The notes under the pieces were generated by a model. It saw nothing but the letters and a program-made list of their open reading frames with translations. It did not search any database and had not been told where the DNA came from. This document shows, piece by piece, positions 60,182 through 64,000 of a DNA stretch of 64,000 nt. How positions within the stretch are numbered: the first letter of the stretch is position 1; each line of letters starts with the position of its first letter. This stretch comes from Polaromonas sp. CG_9.7 (GTDB taxonomy: Bacteria > Pseudomonadota > Gammaproteobacteria > Burkholderiales > Burkholderiaceae_C). Made by a program: the position numbers and the translations under genes. The stretch lies in the NCBI RefSeq assembly GCF_015752205.1, contig NZ_JADOVG010000006.1:1-64000 (forward strand), given 5' to 3'.

Positions 60182-60807
60182 ACTGTCTTTCGTGTGCGAC
60201 CACTGCTTAGCATGGTGAGCAGCGTGCGGGGAACCAGTGCGACCATGACCAGGTGCACGGCGACAAAGGCAACCAGGGCCGCCATGGAAAAAAAGTGGAT
60301 TCGCCGGGAAAACTCATAGCCGCCGAGCAGGTCGCGCAGGAATCCGAATTGAACGGACTTCCACAGCACCAGCCCTGACAGCACCAGCAGCACGATGTCG
60401 AGCATCACGAACAGGTAGGCAAAGCGCTGCACGTTGTTGTATCGGCGCGGGTCGGCGTGGGACAGTTGGCCGCGCAGTGCAGCGAGGGCGTCGCGCATGA
60501 TGGCTGGCACTGACAATGGAAAAAACTTGCGGAACAGGCGGCCGCTTGCAATGTTCAGCATCAGGTAGACAAGGCCATTGGCGGCCAGCAGCCACATGGC
60601 CGCAAAATGCCATTGCAATGCACCGCCGAGCCAGCCGCCCAGCGTCAGCTCAGACGGAATACTGAAAGGAAAAAACGGCGACGCGTTGTAGATGCGCCAG
60701 CCGCTTGCCACCATCACCAGCACCGCGATGGCGTTGAGCCAATGGGTGATGCGCATCCACACCGGGTGGATGGGCGCCGTGTCTGCTGCATTGATATTGG
60801 GTTTCAT
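60178..60807 (-). CDS. membrane cytochrome b (b561/Ni-Fe hydrogenase b-type)
   Basis: This 209-residue four-helix cytochrome has haem-ligand candidates in WMRITHWLNAIAVL, LQWHFAAMWLLAANG, RRIHFFSMAALVAF and AVHLVMVAL. It belongs to the PF01292 type, not the ferric-reductase-like MsrQ (YedZ) type, by pattern. It should pass electrons from the quinol pool to the overlapping molybdoenzyme. A GTG eight codons upstream is an alternative start; neither has a clear ribosome site. It is the first gene of the minus-strand set, divergent from the two-component system. Confidence 0.9.
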   Translation of the reverse strand: MKPNINAADTAPIHPVWMRITHWLNAIAVLVMVASGWRIYNASPFFPFSIPSELTLGGWLGGALQWHFAAMWLLAANGLVYLMLNIASGRLFRKFFPLSVPAIMRDALAALRGQLSHADPRRYNNVQRFAYLFVMLDIVLLVLSGLVLWKSVQFGFLRDLLGGYEFSRRIHFFSMAALVAFVAVHLVMVALVPRTLLTMLSSGRTRKTV

Positions 60808-60840
60808 GGGGTGGATTATTAGATTTGTCACATGGCAGAT

Positions 60841-60896
60841 TTATCACCGAATCTTCAATTAATTGTGATAACTAAAAAACGCGGATGACGTGATAA
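60841..60896. promoter_or_regulatory. three GTGATAA motifs in the divergent promoter region
   Basis: TTATCAC at 60,841-60,847 is the reverse complement of GTGATAA, which occurs at 60,865-60,871 and again at 60,890-60,896, ten bases before the response regulator start. The two direct copies are 25 bases apart. Recurrence of one heptamer three times in about 55 bases between a regulator and its likely target operon suggests binding sites for that response regulator. Confidence 0.5.
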
Positions 60897-60905
60897 TTTC
60901 CAGCC

Positions 60906-61643
60906 ATGGACCTTGCCAAACGCGTTTTGGTCGTCGAGGACGACCCCCACATCGCCGAACTCTTGCGAATGCACTTGTGCGACGAAGGTTTCACGGTGGT
61001 CCATGCCGCTGACGGGCATGCGGGCCTGCGTGAACTGGAGGGTGGTCGCTGGGATGCCATGGTGCTCGATGTCATGCTTCCAGGCGTCGATGGTCTCGAG
61101 ATTTGCCGACGTGCCCGCGCGATGACGCGCTACACGCCCATCATCATCATCAGCGCCCGCTCCAGCGAAGTACACCGTATCCTGGGGCTGGAACTGGGTG
61201 CCGATGACTACCTTACCAAGCCTTTTTCCGTGCTGGAACTGGTGGCGCGTGTGCGTGCGCTGCTGCGGCGCACGGACGCCATGGCGCGCATTGCGCGTGC
61301 AGGTTCGGGCCGCATCGATTTTGGCAACCTTTGCATCGACCCGCTCGAACGTTCGGTACAGATGGACGGCAAGCCGATTGAGCTCACCCCCCGAGAGTTC
61401 GACCTGCTGTATTTTTTTGCACGCCATCCGGGGCAGGTTTTTTCGCGGCTCGACCTGCTCAACCAGGTCTGGGGCTATCAGCATGACGGCTATGAACACA
61501 CGGTCAACACCCACATCAACCGCCTGCGTATCAAGGTGGAAGCCAATGTGGCGGAGCCCAGGCGCATCCTCACGGTATGGGGGCGCGGTTACAAGCTGGT
61601 AGCCGACACTTCATCCGTGATGTCCTCGGAAAAAATGCCATGA
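60906..61643 (+). CDS. OmpR/PhoB-type response regulator
   Basis: This 245-residue DNA-binding regulator has a receiver domain with acidic pocket EDD (11-13), phosphoacceptor Asp55 in MVLDVMLPG, Thr/Ser region IIIISARS and Lys in DYLTKPFS. The winged-helix output domain has LTPREFDLLYFFARHPGQVF and HINRLRIKVE, ending WGRGYKL. Its stop overlaps the sensor kinase start (ATGA). It is divergent from the cytochrome-molybdoenzyme-MXKDX genes with three GTGATAA motifs between, so it probably controls them. Confidence 0.95.
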   Translation: MDLAKRVLVVEDDPHIAELLRMHLCDEGFTVVHAADGHAGLRELEGGRWDAMVLDVMLPGVDGLEICRRARAMTRYTPIIIISARSSEVHRILGLELGADDYLTKPFSVLELVARVRALLRRTDAMARIARAGSGRIDFGNLCIDPLERSVQMDGKPIELTPREFDLLYFFARHPGQVFSRLDLLNQVWGYQHDGYEHTVNTHINRLRIKVEANVAEPRRILTVWGRGYKLVADTSSVMSSEKMP

Positions 61644-63106
61644 AGCTTCGTGGCCTTTCCCTTTCCCAGAATTTGTCAATTGTCTTTGCCGTATTGCTGC
61701 TGGCGTGCTGCGGCGCGTCGGTCTGGCTGCAGACGAGAGCCCACAGTCAGTATGAAGAAGAGTTGACCCAGCGCCTGTCCATCGGGCTGGCAGCGCATAT
61801 TGCCGAAAACTCGACGTTAATGGCACAGGGTGGTGTGAACGAGGGCGCAGTGCATGACCTGTTTGACAAACTCATGGCGGTCAACCCCAGCGTTGAGGTC
61901 TATCTGCTGGCGCCTGACGGGCGTATTCAAGCGCAGGCCGCACCGCCGGGACATCTCAAGCGTGAGCGGGTTGATATGGCGCCAGTGCGGCGCCTGCTGG
62001 CCGGTGCGCCATTGCCGGTTTTTGGCGACGATCCGCGCAGCCCTGGTTCACGCAAAGTGTTCAGCGCCGCGCCGCTCAAGGTCGATGGACGTGATGCCGG
62101 CTATGTCTATGTCGTGTTGTTCGGTGAAGAGCGCGACACCCTGGCCGCCAGGCTTTCGGCCGACAGCCTGCTGCGTTCGACGCTCTGGTCCATGGGCCTG
62201 GTGACGCTGCTGGGTTTGCTGGCCGGGCTGGCGGCTTTTCACCTGATCACGCGTCCCTTGCGCCAGCTATCGGATGCTGTGGGCCACCTGCAAACCGATG
62301 GTCTGGCGGCGCTTGAAGGCGCTGCACCCGCGCTGGCGCAAGCATGCGAAGGCAGCGACGAAATTTCCACATTGGCCAAGTCTTTTGCAGTGATGACCCA
62401 GCGTATCGCCGAGCAGTGGCACGAACTGACGGCTCAGGAGCAGCAACGACGTGAACTGTTTGCCAACATATCGCATGATTTGCGCACACCGCTCACTTCC
62501 CTGCATGGCTATCTTGAAACCTTGCTGATCAAGGCCGATACGCTGGGGGATGCTGACCGCCGCCGCTATCTTGAGATTGCACTCGGTCAGAGCCGCAAGG
62601 TCGGGCGCCTGGCGCAAGAGCTGTTTGAACTGGCCCGGCTGGAGTACGGGGTGTTGCAGCCGGAGATGGAAAGTTTTGCACTGGCCGATCTGATTCAGGA
62701 CGTCTTTCAGAAATTCGGGTTGGCTTCGGAGACTCGACATCAACGGCTGGTGGCTGATATCGCGCCGGGCTTGCCAGCAGTCACCGCTGATCTTGGCCTG
62801 ATCGAGCGGGTGCTTACCAATCTGCTGGACAACGCCATACGCCATACGCCCGAGGGCGGTGAGATCGTGGTGCAGTTGCGTGCCGAAGGGACAGGTGTAC
62901 GGGTTGAAGTCAGTGACACGGGGCCGGGCATTCCTGACGAGCTGCACAAGGGGCTTTTCATGCGGCCCATGTTTTCATCGGCGGGCGGGCTGGCCGGCGG
63001 ACTCGGGCTGGTGATTGTCAAGCGTATCTTGCAACTCCATGGCAGCGATATCGCGCTGCTCAAGCGTGCAGAAAAAGGCGCCGTGTTTTCCTTCCGGCTG
63101 GCGTGA
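61640..63106 (+). CDS. sensor histidine kinase
   Basis: This 488-residue inner-membrane kinase has helix 1 at about residues 10-30 (LSIVFAVLLLACCGASVWL) and a periplasmic sensor region of about 150 residues rich in Ala/Pro/Arg. Helix 2 follows (LVTLLGLLAGLAAFHLI), then HAMP, the H box NISHDLRTPLTSLHGYLE (phosphoacceptor His279), N box NLLDNAIRHTPEGG, G1 DTGPGIP and G2 GGLGLVIVK. The periplasmic domain is not a family I recognise. Context suggests it senses envelope oxidants. It is translationally coupled to the response regulator. Confidence 0.95.
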   Translation: MKLRGLSLSQNLSIVFAVLLLACCGASVWLQTRAHSQYEEELTQRLSIGLAAHIAENSTLMAQGGVNEGAVHDLFDKLMAVNPSVEVYLLAPDGRIQAQAAPPGHLKRERVDMAPVRRLLAGAPLPVFGDDPRSPGSRKVFSAAPLKVDGRDAGYVYVVLFGEERDTLAARLSADSLLRSTLWSMGLVTLLGLLAGLAAFHLITRPLRQLSDAVGHLQTDGLAALEGAAPALAQACEGSDEISTLAKSFAVMTQRIAEQWHELTAQEQQRRELFANISHDLRTPLTSLHGYLETLLIKADTLGDADRRRYLEIALGQSRKVGRLAQELFELARLEYGVLQPEMESFALADLIQDVFQKFGLASETRHQRLVADIAPGLPAVTADLGLIERVLTNLLDNAIRHTPEGGEIVVQLRAEGTGVRVEVSDTGPGIPDELHKGLFMRPMFSSAGGLAGGLGLVIVKRILQLHGSDIALLKRAEKGAVFSFRLA

Positions 63107-63139
63107 AAAAGCCCCGCAGCTTGACGCTGCGGGGCTTTT
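63107..63139. terminator. bidirectional terminator between sensor kinase and groEL
   Basis: AAAAGCCCCGCAGC, loop TTGAC, GCTGCGGGGCTTTT. The 14-pair stem has T runs on both strands and serves the convergent kinase and groEL transcripts. Confidence 0.94.
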
Positions 63140-63182
63140 GGCTAACCGGGAGGCCAGGGTCAAACCCTGGCCAGGCGGGACA

Positions 63183-64000
63183 TTACATGCCCATATCGCC
63201 CATGCCGCCCATTCCACCCATGCCGCCGCCCATGCCGCCTGCAGGTGCGTCGTCTTTGGCAGACTCGCAAATCATGGCTTCGGTGGTCAGCATCAGGGAT
63301 GCGACCGACGCTGCATTTTGCAGGGCCGTACGGGTCACTTTCGTTGGGTCCAGAATGCCCATTTCGATCATGTCGCCGTAAGTGTCGTTGGCGGCGTTGA
63401 AGCCGTAGTTGCCGGTGCCGGCCAACACAGCGTTCACCACCACAGAGGCTTCGCCGCCTGCGTTGTAAACGATTTCGCGCAATGGGGCTTCGATGGCGCG
63501 CAGCACCAGCTTGATGCCGGCGTCCTGGTCAGCGTTGTCACCCTTGATGACGCCAGCGGTCTGCTTGGCGCGCAGCAAGGCCACGCCGCCACCAGCCACA
63601 ATGCCTTCTTCGACAGCAGCGCGGGTAGCGTGCAGTGCGTCTTCAACGCGGGCTTTCTTTTCCTTCATCTCGACTTCGGTGGCTGCGCCGACCTTGATCA
63701 CGGCAACACCGCCGGCCAGCTTGGCCACGCGCTCTTGCAGTTTTTCACGGTCGTAGTCGCTGGTCGCTTCTTCGATCTGGACACGAACCTGCTTGACGCG
63801 GGCTTCGATGTCGCCCGCTTCGCCGGCACCGTCGATGATGATGGTGTTTTCCTTGCCCACTTCGATGCGCTTGGCCTGGCCGAGGTCAGCCAGCGTCACT
63901 TTTTCGAGCGACATGCCGACTTCTTCAGCGATGACCTTGCCGCCGGTCAGTACAGCGATGTCTTCGAGCATGGCCTTGCGGCGGTCGCCGAAACCAGGGG
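63183..64000 (-). CDS. groEL: chaperonin GroEL, C-terminal part (gene continues past window)
   Basis: This is the 3' half of a 60-kDa chaperonin gene; its 5' part lies beyond the right edge. Visible residues begin [20 protein letters not shown] and include [51 protein letters not shown] and [14 protein letters not shown]. The gene ends in the Gly-Gly-Met tail ([14 protein letters not shown]) typical of GroEL. All recognisable motifs are intact. A degenerate copy of its last ~124 conserved bases lies 5.8 kb away in the same orientation. Confidence 0.97.
   Translation of the reverse strand, partial: PGFGDRRKAMLEDIAVLTGGKVIAEEVGMSLEKVTLADLGQAKRIEVGKENTIIIDGAGEAGDIEARVKQVRVQIEEATSDYDREKLQERVAKLAGGVAVIKVGAATEVEMKEKKARVEDALHATRAAVEEGIVAGGGVALLRAKQTAGVIKGDNADQDAGIKLVLRAIEAPLREIVYNAGGEASVVVNAVLAGTGNYGFNAANDTYGDMIEMGILDPTKVTRTALQNAASVASLMLTTEAMICESAKDDAPAGGMGGGMGGMGGMGDMGM

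Overview
The window looks like chromosome of a Comamonadaceae betaproteobacterium, closest in flavour to Polaromonas/Rhodoferax. The pointers are high-GC housekeeping genes, three OmpC-type porins with the betaproteobacterial start (MKK..AQSSVTLYG), a zwf-hexR / tal-pgi sugar locus, aerobic ubiquinone synthesis by Coq7, and a small dispersed palindromic repeat of a kind I associate with this family. Taxonomy is inferred from sequence style only.

Layout. 0-1.5 kb: the tail of an upstream gene, a DUF2905 membrane protein and a ROK sugar kinase. 1.5-5.7 kb (minus): trehalose operon otsB-GH15-otsA. 5.8-8.5 kb: soluble lytic transglycosylase and 5-formyl-THF cyclo-ligase, divergent. 8.7-10 kb: a BLUF blue-light sensor divergent from a Crp/Fnr regulator. 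10-15.7 kb: a DUF6279-like lipoprotein, glmU, a repeat-rich non-coding block, an Lrp/AsnC regulator with palindromic operators, and glmS. 16.5-23 kb: a complete, AT-richer rhodopsin photosystem: green-type proteorhodopsin, crtE, crtI, crtB, crtY and the retinal-forming oxygenase blh. 23-36.4 kb: an MltB-like lipoprotein, secreted nuclease, small hypotheticals, a CPA2 antiporter, an APH/P-loop kinase fusion, hemerythrin, GlsB, queC, an MFS exporter, an SbmA/YddA-like ABC exporter and a 5'-nucleotidase. 36.7-39.1 kb: SCO1-like protein plus Tat-exported multicopper oxidase. 39.6-44 kb: cobT-cobS-cobC, a CWC zinc-binding-type protein, and ilvA with a terminator in its leader. 44.4-50.1 kb: OsmC, coq7 and three porins. 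50.4-57.3 kb: an M20 amidohydrolase, hexR-zwf divergent from tal-pgi, and DUF805. 57.4-64 kb: a degenerate groEL 3'-end copy, then an envelope redox locus (DipZ-like protein, Met-rich MXKDX protein, Tat-exported YedY/MsrP-like molybdoenzyme, membrane cytochrome b, divergent two-component system), then the authentic groEL, which runs off the window.

How the parts work together. The rhodopsin cluster is self-sufficient from GGPP to retinal and should give a light-driven proton pump. The BLUF protein about 7 kb away is a second, flavin-based light input. The 57.6-63.1 kb block reads as a periplasmic oxidant-defence unit: a methionine-rich sacrificial protein, a molybdenum enzyme and quinol-linked cytochrome that could re-reduce oxidised methionine, a thiol-redox transporter, and its own sensor kinase and response regulator. 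It lies between groEL and a degenerate direct copy of the groEL 3' end, which suggests a past rearrangement.

The least expected pattern is a small palindromic element that occurs in intergenic gaps and also, apparently, in frame inside at least six genes (ROK kinase, fau, glmU, the ABC exporter, cobS, pgi). I saw no tRNA, rRNA or CRISPR array.
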